Position numbers and translations under genes: made by a program. Under the pieces are notes generated by a model that made no database searches, had not been told where the DNA came from, and saw only the letters and a list, made by a program, of their open reading frames with translations. Shown piece by piece: positions 1-6,421 of a stretch of 45,786 nucleotides of DNA. The stretch spans positions 1 to 45,786 of the IMG/VR virus record IMGVR_UViG_3300050821_003278. One strand, given 5' to 3'. The stretch's first letter is position 1; each line of letters begins with the position of its first letter. This stretch comes from a virus.

Positions 1-78
1 GTCGGCGTCGAACTGTGGGACCGGGCGATGGCCTTGGTCGACACATGGTCCGAGGCCGAGAGCGGCGGTGTCGCGTGA
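1..78 (+). CDS. C-terminal end of an unidentified protein (partial)
   Basis: The window opens inside a gene. Frame 1 is open from the first base and stops at the TGA at 76-78, giving a 25-residue tail ending in ESGGVA. The stop overlaps the GTG of the next gene (GTGA, 75-78), the coupling arrangement used throughout this region, and this supports the frame. Too little is present to assign a function. Confidence 0.6.
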   Translation, partial: VGVELWDRAMALVDTWSEAESGGVA

Positions 79-683
79 GCGCCCGCGTGTACCCGCTGGC
101 TGCGGAGCCCGGCGACGGCCGCTTCTACACCGGCCTGGTCGACGACGTCGCCGACGCCATCACCGCCCACGGCTTCCCGGCCCTCGCCGGCGGCGACGAG
201 GACGCCCTCGCCGCGCTGATCCTCGGGTTCCTGTACCGGGCCCCCGGCGCGATCGCGCCTGGCGACCGCGTCACCTGGCACGACGCTTTCACGGGCACCG
301 TCAACACGGACACCGTCAGGGAGATCGTGAACACCGCCCCCGGGTCATTCGCCCAACTGGCCGGGCGTGTCTACCCGGTCGCGTGCTCGAGGCTGACGCC
401 GGCCCCCGACGGCGTGTGCCCGGCGGACGGCGGCGGCCTCGACGCCGACGGCAGGTGCCCGTACTGCGAACACGCCGCGCTCGCCCGGTTCACCCCCGGC
501 GCCCGCGTGTCCTGGACGGCCGACGGCACGGACCTCACAGGCACCGTCGAGGCCGTCGCGTCCGGCGACAAGGGTCCGCTCGCCCGGATCGCCGCCGACC
601 CGCGCCCCACCGGCGTCCACGAGCCGGTCGTCGTCGTCGCGTGCGCCGAGCTGACGGTCATCGGTGACGGCGGTGCGCCGTGA
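75..683 (+). CDS. hypothetical protein with two SH3/KOW-like motifs and a Cys-rich centre
   Basis: A protein of about 202 residues. The GTG at 75 is preferred over the longer frame from 15 because it overlaps the upstream stop (GTGA) and the sequence becomes protein-like only from there. Two segments share the pattern P-G-x-R-V-x-W followed by T-G-T-V, one in the first half and one near the end, suggesting two small beta-barrel (SH3- or KOW-like) domains. Between them lie cysteines spaced like a zinc ribbon, ending in CPYC. No catalytic motif is visible. The stop overlaps the next start by 4 nt. Function unknown; an accessory gene of the element. Confidence 0.65.
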   Translation: MSARVYPLAAEPGDGRFYTGLVDDVADAITAHGFPALAGGDEDALAALILGFLYRAPGAIAPGDRVTWHDAFTGTVNTDTVREIVNTAPGSFAQLAGRVYPVACSRLTPAPDGVCPADGGGLDADGRCPYCEHAALARFTPGARVSWTADGTDLTGTVEAVASGDKGPLARIAADPRPTGVHEPVVVVACAELTVIGDGGAP

Positions 684-1069
684 ACGTCCGCATCCCGCTG
701 ACCGCCGCCTCCCGTGCGGTCTACGCCACCGGCGCCCGCGCTGTCGCCCTGTGGTGGGCGCACTCCGGACCCACCCCGCGCTCGTTCACCGCCGGCACTG
801 TCATGACCGCCGTCACGGTCCTCGCGTTCCCCTACGGGCTCATCCCGGCCGCGCTGTTCTGGCTGGCGCTGCACGCCGCAGCGGACATTGCCGCGGACGT
901 CCACGAGTTCGCCGAGGACGACGGCGTGCGCTGCCGGTTCTGCCCTGCCGGCAACGGCGGCGGACCCGGCGAGCCGGACCTTCCGGACTGTGACGGACCG
1001 CTGGACCCGTTCACCGCCGATGCGGTCGACGCGATCGTCGCGCAGCACCTGATCGGGGCGTCCCGATGA
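680..1069 (+). CDS. small membrane protein with a CxxC motif
   Basis: 129 residues, GTG start in a GTGA overlap with the upstream gene. A hydrophobic stretch at about residues 40-70 could form one hairpin or one to two membrane spans. It is followed by an acidic segment containing CRFC and a C-terminal helix-like tail. A membrane-anchored protein with a partial metal site is plausible, but no family was recognised. The stop at 1067-1069 overlaps the next ATG (ATGA), so it is probably co-translated with it. Confidence 0.6.
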   Translation: MNVRIPLTAASRAVYATGARAVALWWAHSGPTPRSFTAGTVMTAVTVLAFPYGLIPAALFWLALHAAADIAADVHEFAEDDGVRCRFCPAGNGGGPGEPDLPDCDGPLDPFTADAVDAIVAQHLIGASR

Positions 1070-1281
1070 CCGCCCGCGCCTTCAACGTCGGCGACCGCGC
1101 CCGGGTCAACCTCCCCGGGAACCGCGGCCACGGCCACACCGCCGTCGTCACGAACACCATCGGCGACCGGGGGCGCGGCGTTCCCGAGTACAACGTCGAC
1201 TACGACTACCCGAAGCCGGGCCTGGGGTCCGCGATCTGGCTGACCGGCGACCAGCTCGAGCCCGCCGGAGGTGCGCCGTGA
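1066..1281 (+). CDS. small hypothetical protein with a KOW/SH3-like fold signature
   Basis: 71 residues beginning at the ATG in the ATGA overlap at 1066. The opening V-G-D-R-A-R-V, a central VVTNTIGDRG and later hydrophobic-Tyr alternation resemble a small beta-barrel, and the protein is similar in style to the two repeats of the gene at 75-683. No catalytic residues stand out. It ends the first run of overlapping genes; an 81-bp gap with regulatory features follows. Confidence 0.6.
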   Translation: MTARAFNVGDRARVNLPGNRGHGHTAVVTNTIGDRGRGVPEYNVDYDYPKPGLGSAIWLTGDQLEPAGGAP

Positions 1282-1324
1282 CCGCCGCGGGCGCGGCGTG
1301 CTTTCGCGCCGGACGGGGCGCCGA

Positions 1325-1345
1325 TATCCTCAACATCACTGTTGA
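1325..1345 (+). promoter_or_regulatory. -10 box and dyad operator upstream of the HTH-repeat gene
   Basis: In the 81-bp gap before the gene at 1363, TATCCT at 1325-1330 matches an actinobacterial -10 box. A perfect 6-bp dyad, TCAACA-TCAC-TGTTGA, occupies 1330-1345 and touches that box. The following gene encodes a multi-HTH protein, so autoregulation through this dyad is a reasonable inference. No convincing -35 box was found. Confidence 0.4.
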
Positions 1346-1362
1346 CGAGGCTGGGAGGCGAG

Positions 1363-2109
1363 ATGGCGGACGAGTTCCTGACGATCGACGATCTCGCCGG
1401 GCGCATCGGGCGCAGGGTGCAGACGATCTACAAGTACCGGCTCGATTCGAAGCCGGGCGGCAAGTTCGCGGCGCGACCCTTTCCGAAGCCGGACCGCATG
1501 GTCGGCATCAGTCCCGTCTGGAGAGAGTCGCGGCTGCCGGAGATCAAGGCTTGGGTCGCGGAGCGGCGGATCACGGGACGGCCCAGAACGCAGCCACTGG
1601 TGACGCGGAAGACCCCCCGTGCGGACGACATCGCCCGGCACTCCTACACCACCGATCAGCTTGCGCAGATCCTCGGCGTTCTGCCCGCCACGGTGCGCAA
1701 CTGGATGAAGGATTCCCGCAAGGGCCGCTACCGCGACAGACCGTTTCCTGTACCCGATGGGCCCGTCCGGAATCTGAGCCTGTGGCGCAGGGATCGCCTG
1801 CCCGAGATCACGGCATGGGTGGAGTCCCGCGAGGGACGAGGGCGCAAGGGGAAGCCTCGCGGGCCCAGGCTGAAGGACGGCTATCTGTCAGTCCCCGACC
1901 TCGCTACGCATTTTGGCAAGACGTCGCAGTCGATCCACAAGTACCTGAGCGAATCTTGCGCTGGCGGACGATATGCCGATCGCCCCTTCCCCGGGCCGGA
2001 TCAGCGCGCTGGTGGCATGGCTGCCTGGAAGTTGTCGCGGCTTCCGGAAATCGAGGCATGGGTTGCATTGCGCCGCCCGTACAAGCCGCGCTCGCAGGCG
2101 GTGGGCTAG
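1363..2109 (+). CDS. three-repeat helix-turn-helix DNA-binding protein
   Basis: 248 residues from the ATG at 1363, which has GGGAGG just upstream; a TTG at 1342 is a weaker option. The protein holds three copies of one module, at about residues 5-69, 95-156 and 174-238. Each has an excisionase/MerR-type HTH (for example LTIDDLAGRIG, TTDQLAQILGV, LSVPDLATHFG), then a wing with RPFPxPD, then W-x-x-x-R-L-P-E-I-x-A-W. Basic linkers separate the copies. The next gene holds a fourth copy. Codon use is less GC3-biased than in the neighbours, suggesting later acquisition. It probably binds tandem or repeated DNA sites; candidate roles are repressor, excision or replication-control factor. The target is unknown. 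Confidence 0.75.
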   Translation: MADEFLTIDDLAGRIGRRVQTIYKYRLDSKPGGKFAARPFPKPDRMVGISPVWRESRLPEIKAWVAERRITGRPRTQPLVTRKTPRADDIARHSYTTDQLAQILGVLPATVRNWMKDSRKGRYRDRPFPVPDGPVRNLSLWRRDRLPEITAWVESREGRGRKGKPRGPRLKDGYLSVPDLATHFGKTSQSIHKYLSESCAGGRYADRPFPGPDQRAGGMAAWKLSRLPEIEAWVALRRPYKPRSQAVG

Positions 2110-2400
2110 ATGGCACAGGCATACCTGACGACGGCCGACGTCGCCCACGAACTCGGGGTGCGGCCTGCGACCGTCAGTTCCTGGCGCACACGATCCCAGC
2201 CAGGGCAGCCGTATGCCGAGCACCCGTTTCCCGCCCCGGATGTCAAGATTGGCAACGCGTCGGGCTGGCTGCCGGAGCGCCTGCCGGAGATGCGCGCCTG
2301 GATGGCCGCGCGGCCCGGAATGGGCGTCGGTGGCGGTCCGAAGCCCAAGAGTCCAGAGACTCCGCCGAGGAAGCTTGCAGAGACTCCGCAAGGCGAGTAG
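2110..2400 (+). CDS. single-repeat HTH protein, paralogue of the preceding gene
   Basis: 96 residues, with an ATG directly after the TAG of the upstream gene (no gap), so the two are almost certainly translated together. Residues 5-68 match the module repeated three times upstream: LTTADVAHELGV (HTH), then HPFPAPD, then LPERLPEMRAWM. The tail is basic, Pro-rich and probably disordered. It may compete with, or form mixed complexes with, the three-repeat protein. Codon use is again less biased than in the neighbours. Confidence 0.72.
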   Translation: MAQAYLTTADVAHELGVRPATVSSWRTRSQPGQPYAEHPFPAPDVKIGNASGWLPERLPEMRAWMAARPGMGVGGGPKPKSPETPPRKLAETPQGE

Positions 2401-2424
2401 GTTCCGAAGTACAACATAAGAGCA

Positions 2425-2456
2425 GCCCCACCGAGTGTTCGAGCACTCAGTGGGGC
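2425..2456 (+). terminator. strong hairpin after the HTH pair
   Basis: The 13-nt arms GCCCCACCGAGTG and CACTCAGTGGGGC pair with one mismatch around a 6-nt loop. It lies 25 nt after the stop at 2400 and upstream of the antirepressor. There is no T tract, as is common in actinobacteria. It could terminate the HTH operon or act as an operator. Confidence 0.55.
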
Positions 2457-2501
2457 CTGAGCTCCAACCCCCAGCGTCTCAAGGCATCAAGGGTGGAACC
2501 T

Positions 2502-3341
2502 GTGGCCAATCTATCGGCCGTGCATTCTGCACGCCCAGAATCCCCGTCACTTTTCAGTAACGGCGAGTTCGAGATCCAGTTCATCCCGGACGGCTCGGCC
2601 TTCAAGGTCGTCGCGTCCGGACTCGCCAAGGCACTCGGATTCCGGTCCGCAGCCGACGTCGTCGAGAGTCTGCCGGACGTCGACAAGGGGTACGAGCTAG
2701 TCCGTACCCCCGGCGGCGACCAGCACGTCTGGGTCATCAGCGAGCCCGGTTTCTACCGGGCCATGGGTCAGCGCCAGGCCGCGCGGGTCAAGGATCTGGA
2801 GATTCGCGGCCAGGTCGAGCGGTTCCAGTCCTGGGTCTTCGGCGACGTCCTGCCGTCGATCCGCCGGACCGGCTCGTACTCGCCGACCCCCGCGCTCCCG
2901 CAGTCCTACGCCGACGCCCTGCGCGAACTCGCGGACGCCGTCGAGCAGCGAGACAACGCCGTGGCCGAGCTGGAGACCGCGAAGCCGAAGGCCGAAGCCT
3001 TCGACGCCTACCTCGCGGCCGACGACACGGACATGCTCCTGCGCACCGCCGCGAAACTCCTCGACACCACCGAGAAGAAGCTGCGCCGCCACCTCCTGGA
3101 CGCCGGATTCATCTTCTGGACCCGCAGCCACACCGCCTGTGGCCGCGCCCAGTACGAGCCCTACGCCGCACACCAGCAGAACGGCCTGTTCTCGCTGAAG
3201 AAGGTCACCGTCACCCACGAGACCTTCGGCGACTGCAACCACCAGACCGTGTACGTCACCCCCAAGGGCCTCGAAGCCGTCCGCCGCCACATGGCGAAGA
3301 CCGCCGTCCAGCCCGCCAGCGAGTTGGAGGCCACCCGATGA
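2502..3341 (+). CDS. phage antirepressor: BRO-N domain plus KilAC/ANT C-terminal domain
   Basis: About 279 residues. The start is taken at GTG 2502, with GGTGGA 4 nt upstream; GTG 2493 is an in-frame alternative. The frame is open far upstream to 1278, but that part overlaps the HTH genes and is not protein-like. The N-terminal half resembles BRO-N (EIQFIPDG, then AKALGF, then RGQVERFQSWVFGDVLPSIR). The C-terminal part matches the KilAC/ANT DNA-binding domain (LFSLKKV, QTVYVTPKGLEAVRRHM). A short coiled segment joins them. Such proteins antagonise phage repressors or act as DNA-binding regulators of lytic genes. The first 20 or so codons are AT-richer than the rest. It overlaps the next gene by ATGA. 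Confidence 0.85.
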   Translation: MANLSAVHSARPESPSLFSNGEFEIQFIPDGSAFKVVASGLAKALGFRSAADVVESLPDVDKGYELVRTPGGDQHVWVISEPGFYRAMGQRQAARVKDLEIRGQVERFQSWVFGDVLPSIRRTGSYSPTPALPQSYADALRELADAVEQRDNAVAELETAKPKAEAFDAYLAADDTDMLLRTAAKLLDTTEKKLRRHLLDAGFIFWTRSHTACGRAQYEPYAAHQQNGLFSLKKVTVTHETFGDCNHQTVYVTPKGLEAVRRHMAKTAVQPASELEATR

Positions 3342-3517
3342 ACCGCCCGAACCTGATCGCCCGCATCCGCCACGCCATCCGGTACATCCGCACCGGCGAA
3401 CCCCCCAACGGCACCGACCGGTTCCGCCTCGGACTGGAACAAGGCGCCCGCAACGAACGGACCGCGATCCTCGCCGCCGGACTCACCGTCCTCCCCCGGT
3501 CCGGCGGCCCGCTGTGA
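3338..3517 (+). CDS. small basic hypothetical protein
   Basis: 59 residues from the ATG in the ATGA overlap with the antirepressor stop to the TGA that overlaps the next GTG (GTGA at 3514). Both junctions and the GC-rich third positions support a real gene. It is rich in Arg (RIRHAIRYIRTG) and has no Cys or membrane span. It might be a nucleic-acid-binding accessory; no family was recognised. Confidence 0.6.
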   Translation: MNRPNLIARIRHAIRYIRTGEPPNGTDRFRLGLEQGARNERTAILAAGLTVLPRSGGPL

Positions 3518-3993
3518 CCGCCCTGCTGGACGTCCCCGTCCTCGACCACCCGGAGTTCCACTTGGACGCGCCGCCACCCAACCGCGTGACCCGGCGCCTC
3601 CTGCGCGACAACCTCGCACCCCACGCCGCCCGGAAGTTCGCCACCGGGATCCTCGCCGCCTGGAACATCCACGCCGACACCGCCGACACCGCGGAACTAC
3701 TGGTCAGCGAGCTGGTCACGAACGCCGCCAGGCATGCCAACCGCGGCCGGCACATCACCGTCACCATTGAACGCGGCGACAAGACGCTGCGGTTCACCGT
3801 CACCGACACCGGACGGCGCCGCGCGCCGACCGCCCCGATCGACCCGTATGGCGACGGCGACGACAACGGCGGCTGGGGGCTCACGCTCGTCGACGTGCTG
3901 GCGCTGGACCACGGGGTCTACCGGCTCCGCGGCGGCAACGGCAATCAGGTGTGGTTCACGCTCGCGGCGATCCCGGCGGGCGGTGCGTCATGA
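3514..3993 (+). CDS. RsbW-like anti-sigma factor / serine-protein kinase ATPase
   Basis: 159 residues with the GHKL/HATPase_c_2 layout. The N box is ELVTNAARHA at about residues 68-77, the metal-binding Asp lies in VTDTG, and the second glycine box is GGWGLTLVD. The first 35 or so residues are a divergent lead. In Streptomyces, proteins of this type bind sigma factors or phosphorylate anti-anti-sigma factors, and very many are orphans. No sigma factor or STAS partner is adjacent, so the partner may be a host protein. The start is GTG in a GTGA overlap, and the end overlaps the next ATG. Confidence 0.8.
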   Translation: MTALLDVPVLDHPEFHLDAPPPNRVTRRLLRDNLAPHAARKFATGILAAWNIHADTADTAELLVSELVTNAARHANRGRHITVTIERGDKTLRFTVTDTGRRRAPTAPIDPYGDGDDNGGWGLTLVDVLALDHGVYRLRGGNGNQVWFTLAAIPAGGAS

Positions 3994-4172
3994 TCCGTCC
4001 TGCCGCCGTCACCGCCGTCATCCCGGCCCAGCGCACCGGCAGCCCCGACACCAAGGCCGCAGCCGCCCGGTCGGCCCAGGCGTTCGCCGTCACCGTCCAC
4101 GACCCCGGCTGCAACCACGCCGGCGAGGCGTTCCGCACCCACCGCGCGACCGCCACGGGAGGTACCCGATGA
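3990..4172 (+). CDS. small hypothetical protein
   Basis: 60 residues from the ATG at 3990 (ATGA with the upstream stop) to the TGA that overlaps the next ATG at 4169. A longer frame from 3951 exists, but the overlap favours 3990. It is Ala-rich, with a single D-P-G-C-N-H-A-G-E motif. Function unknown. Confidence 0.55.
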   Translation: MIRPAAVTAVIPAQRTGSPDTKAAAARSAQAFAVTVHDPGCNHAGEAFRTHRATATGGTR

Positions 4173-4306
4173 CCGCCCTGGGGATCGCCGTCGGCGCCCT
4201 CGTCTTCGTGTTCCTCGTCGGCGTCCAGGCCGGACCGGTGGAGGCCTGGCGCGGGATCCGCGACTGGGCCCACCCGCGGTGGGTCACCAGACGTCAAGCG
4301 AGGATG

Positions 4307-4326
4307 CCCCGGCCTTCAGGCCGGGG
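4307..4326. repeat. left-end hairpin of TnpB element 1
   Basis: CCCCGGCC (4307-4314) and GGCCGGGG (4319-4326) pair perfectly around the loop TTCA. This is the subterminal imperfect palindrome expected at the left end of IS200/IS605 elements. The TGA stop of the minus-strand RHH gene (4316-4318) lies in the loop. Confidence 0.75.
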
Positions 4327-4471
4327 AGGAATCGCGTCGCCTGCTGCGCGCTTCGAGCGCCTTGTCGATCAGCCACAGCAACTCGGCGTGGATCGAGCGC
4401 CGCTCAGCCTCCGCGAGCGCCTTGACCTGGGCATAGATATTATCTGGGAGTCTCAGGTTCATCTGCTTCAT
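4316..4471 (-). CDS. ribbon-helix-helix (Arc/ParD/CopG-like) protein, divergent from tnpB
   Basis: 51 residues. A longer frame begins at 4627, but the segment from MKQMNLRLP onward is the recognisable protein. MNLRLPDNIYAQVKALA forms the DNA-contacting strand and first helix, and SIHAELLWLIDKALEA the second helix, as in Arc and ParD antitoxins. A -10-like TATTCT (minus strand) ends 6 nt before the ATG and there is no Shine-Dalgarno, so the mRNA is probably leaderless. It shares a 28-bp intergenic region with tnpB and is well placed to repress it. No toxin gene is adjacent. Confidence 0.7.
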   Translation of the reverse strand: MKQMNLRLPDNIYAQVKALAEAERRSIHAELLWLIDKALEARSRRRDSSPA

Positions 4472-4477
4472 GACCCC

Positions 4478-4492
4478 AGAATAGGCTATAAT
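4478..4492. promoter_or_regulatory. back-to-back -10 boxes for the RHH gene and tnpB
   Basis: TATAAT at 4487-4492 lies 7 nt before the GTG of tnpB. On the minus strand TATTCT (plus-strand AGAATA, 4478-4483) lies 6 nt before the RHH ATG. The two boxes are 3 bp apart, so the -35 region of each would fall in the other gene and the promoters should interfere. Spacing fits leaderless transcripts. Confidence 0.6.
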
Positions 4493-4499
4493 CAGGGTC

Positions 4500-5687
4500 G
4501 TGACACGGTTCCGGCTGACGCCCACTGCGACCCAGGAGCAGCTGCTCCTGACGCACTGCGCGCACGCCCGGTACGTGTGGAACCTGGCCGTCGAACAACA
4601 ATCCTGGTGGACGCGTCGGCGCGGCAAAGCGCCGAACTTCGCTCAGCAGTCCCGGCAACTCACGGAAGCTCGCGCGGAGTTCGAATGGCTCCGCGCCGGA
4701 TCGGTGACCGTGCAGCAGCAGGCGCTGCGGGACTTCGACCAGGCGATGCGGAATTTCTTCGGCGGCACCCACCGAAAGCCCACCTGGCGCAAGGCCGGGC
4801 AGCACGAAGGATTCCGGATCGTCGCGGTATCGCCGGAACATGTCCGGCGCCTGTCGCGCAATGTCGGCGAAGTGTTCGTCCCGAAGGTCGGCTGGGTGCG
4901 GTTCCGCTGGTCCCGCCCCGCAGCCAGCGCGAAGTCGTACCGGGTGACGCGGGACCGGTCCGGCCGCTGGCACGTTGCGTTCGCCACCATGCTTCCCGGC
5001 CCCGTTATGGCGCCCGGTACGGGAGAAATGGTTGGGGTGGACCGGGGCGTGGCCGTCTCGACGGCGCTGTCCACCGGGGAATTGCTGCGCTGCCCCGGGC
5101 TTCGCCCGAAGGAGGCCGAACGGCTGCTGCGGTTGCAGCGGCGCCTCGCGAAGGCCAAGCGCGGATCGAACCGGCGCGCTGGCCTGAAGCTCCGAATTGC
5201 CAAAATCAAGGGCGCCCAGTCCGATCGGCGCAAGGACTGGGTCGAGAAGACCAGCACCGACCTGGCGCGCCGTTTCGACGTGATCCGGTTCGAGGACCTG
5301 CGGATCGACGACATGACGAAGTCCGCGAAGGGAACCGTCGAGAAGCCGGGCGTGAACGTCCGGCAGAAGGCCGGACTGAACCGGGGCATCCTGTCGAACG
5401 GCTGGGGCCTGCTGCTTCAGCGGACGATCGACAAGGCCCCGGGCCGTGTCGAGCTGGTGAATCCCGCGTACACGTCTCAGACGTGCAACCGGTGCAAGGC
5501 GGTGGATGCGAAGTCGCGCAAGAGCCAAGCCCACTTCGCATGCACCACTTGCGGACATCGGGACCACGCCGACGTCAACGCGGCCAGGAACATCGCTACG
5601 GCCGCAGGGCATGCGGTCGCTGCGCGGGGAGGCGTCCGGTTGCGGGAGCCTGCGAACCGCGAACCTCAGCTCGCTGCGCTCGCGTAG
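4500..5687 (+). CDS. tnpB: TnpB RNA-guided endonuclease (element 1)
   Basis: 395 residues from the GTG at 4500. The N-terminal wedge region begins MTRFRLTPTATQEQ. The RuvC residues are D181 (VGVDRG), E265 (RFEDL) and D358 (DHADVNAARN). The zinc finger is C329-x2-C332 and C348-x2-C351. All catalytic residues are present, so the protein should be an active RNA-guided nuclease using an omega RNA from the element's right end. In IS605 elements TnpB cuts the donor joint and favours retention of the element. There is no RBS; TATAAT is 7 nt upstream. Not related closely to the TnpB at 12016. Confidence 0.9.
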   Translation: MTRFRLTPTATQEQLLLTHCAHARYVWNLAVEQQSWWTRRRGKAPNFAQQSRQLTEARAEFEWLRAGSVTVQQQALRDFDQAMRNFFGGTHRKPTWRKAGQHEGFRIVAVSPEHVRRLSRNVGEVFVPKVGWVRFRWSRPAASAKSYRVTRDRSGRWHVAFATMLPGPVMAPGTGEMVGVDRGVAVSTALSTGELLRCPGLRPKEAERLLRLQRRLAKAKRGSNRRAGLKLRIAKIKGAQSDRRKDWVEKTSTDLARRFDVIRFEDLRIDDMTKSAKGTVEKPGVNVRQKAGLNRGILSNGWGLLLQRTIDKAPGRVELVNPAYTSQTCNRCKAVDAKSRKSQAHFACTTCGHRDHADVNAARNIATAAGHAVAARGGVRLREPANREPQLAALA

Positions 5688-5728
5688 CAGCCGGAATCCC
5701 CTTCCTTCGGGAAGGGGAGGATGTCAAC
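5560..5728 (+). ncRNA. predicted omega (reRNA) scaffold of TnpB element 1
   Basis: By analogy with characterised TnpB systems, the guide RNA scaffold comes from the tnpB 3' end plus the right end, and its guide is copied from the flank just beyond the element (from 5729). The visible support is the tnpB 3' end running into a 22-nt spacer and a UUCG-capped hairpin ending near GTCAAC. The 5' boundary is a guess. Confidence 0.35.
5698..5717. repeat. right-end hairpin of TnpB element 1
   Basis: CCCCTTCC (5698-5705) and GGAAGGGG (5710-5717) pair perfectly around TTCG, a very stable tetraloop in RNA. It sits 10 nt after the tnpB stop and is followed by the proposed right cleavage site GTCAAC. It could also terminate transcription. 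Confidence 0.75.
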
Positions 5729-5817
5729 TTCCAGTCCCGCCTGATCGACCGGTCCGTCCGACGCGCCACCCGCAAGCAGAACCCGAAGGACGGCGACGAC
5801 ACGGAAGCAGGCCGGCC

Positions 5818-5916
5818 ATGAAGCCCCGCGGCTGCGCCATCTCCGCCGCAGCCATGCCCCTCGGGCTGATCGGCGCCGTCCTCCTCGCCGCCTACCTCAC
5901 CGGAGCCACGCGATGA
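5818..5916 (+). CDS. very small membrane protein
   Basis: 32 residues from the ATG of an ATGA overlap (5818-5821) to a TGA overlapping the next ATG (5913). It has a short basic N-terminus, then one hydrophobic span (LGLIGAVLLAAYL) and a TGATR end. Its position inside a chain of overlapping genes, with GC-rich third positions, supports it. It may have acted with the disrupted membrane gene just upstream. Confidence 0.5.
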   Translation: MKPRGCAISAAAMPLGLIGAVLLAAYLTGATR

Positions 5917-6203
5917 ACCACACCCTCGCCACCCGGCTCGCCGAGATCGGGATCGACCTCACCGCCGAACAGCACGGCGCGATCGCCGCCGACATCCGCG
6001 CAGCCATCGCCGACGGTGCCCTTGACGACTACCTCGGACCGGCCGACACCGACACGGCACCGCAGAGCGGCCGGCACAGGAACGTCGGGTACGTCCCGGA
6101 CACCTGGGACTGTGCCGGCGGATGCGGCAAGCAAGGCAGACACCTCAACCACGCCGACAGCCTCGTGTACTGCGCGGACTGCCTGCCGAAGGAGAACTCG
6201 TGA
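5913..6203 (+). CDS. small protein with a C-terminal zinc-ribbon-like motif
   Basis: 96 residues, ATG in an ATGA overlap. The N-terminal half looks helical (LAEIGIDLTAEQHGAI). The C-terminal half carries Cys at W-D-C-A-G-G-C-G-K and Y-C-A-D-C, a likely zinc-binding pair. The stop overlaps the GTG of the next gene. Function unknown; one of about ten Cys-rich small proteins in the window. Confidence 0.6.
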   Translation: MNHTLATRLAEIGIDLTAEQHGAIAADIRAAIADGALDDYLGPADTDTAPQSGRHRNVGYVPDTWDCAGGCGKQGRHLNHADSLVYCADCLPKENS

Positions 6204-6418
6204 CCACCGGACCGCGCCCGATCACCCTTGCCGACGGCAGCACCGCCTACTCGTCCGGCCTGTTCCACACCGGCGTCATCCGCTACACCGACCGGCGGCG
6301 CACCCGCAAGGCGAAGTCCGCGGGCGAGAACCGGCCGACGACGCCCGAGAGCCACGCCGCCACCATCGCCCGGCTCCGCGACCAGGAACAGCACGACCCC
6401 GCACCTGCCACCCCCTAA
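6200..6418 (+). CDS. small hypothetical protein
   Basis: 72 residues from the GTG at 6200 (GTGA overlap with the upstream stop). A longer frame from 6122 would overlap the upstream gene heavily and is not favoured. The centre is Arg/Lys-rich (RYTDRRRTRKAKSA), followed by a helix-like segment. No family recognised. It ends the second chain of overlapping genes, just before a long hairpin. Confidence 0.5.
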   Translation: MTTGPRPITLADGSTAYSSGLFHTGVIRYTDRRRTRKAKSAGENRPTTPESHAATIARLRDQEQHDPAPATP

Positions 6419-6421
6419 GCC

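Larger units (their letters stand above)
4298..5728 (+). mobile_element. TnpB-only IS200/IS605-type transposon with a divergent RHH gene
   Basis: The element is bounded by subterminal hairpins: left stem 4307-4326, right stem 5698-5717. The left flank ends GTCAA (4293-4297) and the right end reads GGATGTCAAC (5719-5728). This matches the target-site and right-cleavage-site pairing of IS200/IS605 elements, which insert without target duplication. Contents are a minus-strand ribbon-helix-helix gene and a complete tnpB. There is no tnpA, so movement would need a Y1 transposase in trans. The exact ends are inferred by comparison with the second element at 11764-13307, which also begins GCG and ends GTCAAC. 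Confidence 0.75.
4169..5821 (+). pseudogene. small membrane protein gene split by a TnpB transposon
   Basis: The left part, 4169-4297 (43 codons), starts at the ATG of an ATGA overlap and encodes a membrane span (GALVFVFLVGV) followed by a Trp- and Arg-rich segment. The right part, 5729-5821, encodes a charged tail ending in DDTEAGRP and stops in an ATGA overlap with the next gene. Joined at the transposon ends they give a 73-residue single-span protein. With the boundaries proposed here the insert is 1,431 nt, a multiple of three, and this frame has no stop across the element, so a long read-through product and downstream coupling remain formally possible. Called disrupted because the insert adds an unrelated 477-codon stretch. 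Confidence 0.6.

Noticed and set aside
2425-2456. A LexA/SOS box within the hairpin (GTTCGAGC)
   Set aside because: Only half of the actinobacterial LexA consensus is present; the long stem better fits a terminator or other operator.
1278-2492. The long open frame leading into the antirepressor
   Set aside because: It overlaps the two HTH genes in another frame, has a non-protein-like Arg/Gly-rich composition, and the recognisable BRO-N domain begins only after 2540. A GTGA at 1278 looks like a coupled start but leads into noise.
4440-5612. A long minus-strand frame opposite tnpB
   Set aside because: It mirrors the tnpB coding strand with low-complexity composition. The real minus-strand gene is the RHH gene at 4316-4471.
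3734-5821. A 695-codon frame covering the RsbW-like gene and TnpB element 1
   Set aside because: Only 4169-4297 and 5729-5821 of this frame look like protein. The rest is a shadow of real genes, possible because stops are rare in this G+C range.
5728-5916. Fusion of the left membrane-gene fragment with the small gene at 5818 in frame 1
   Set aside because: That joint would need the element to end at 5727. Third-position bias strongly favours the other frame to the right of the element, and element 2 supports an end after GTCAAC.
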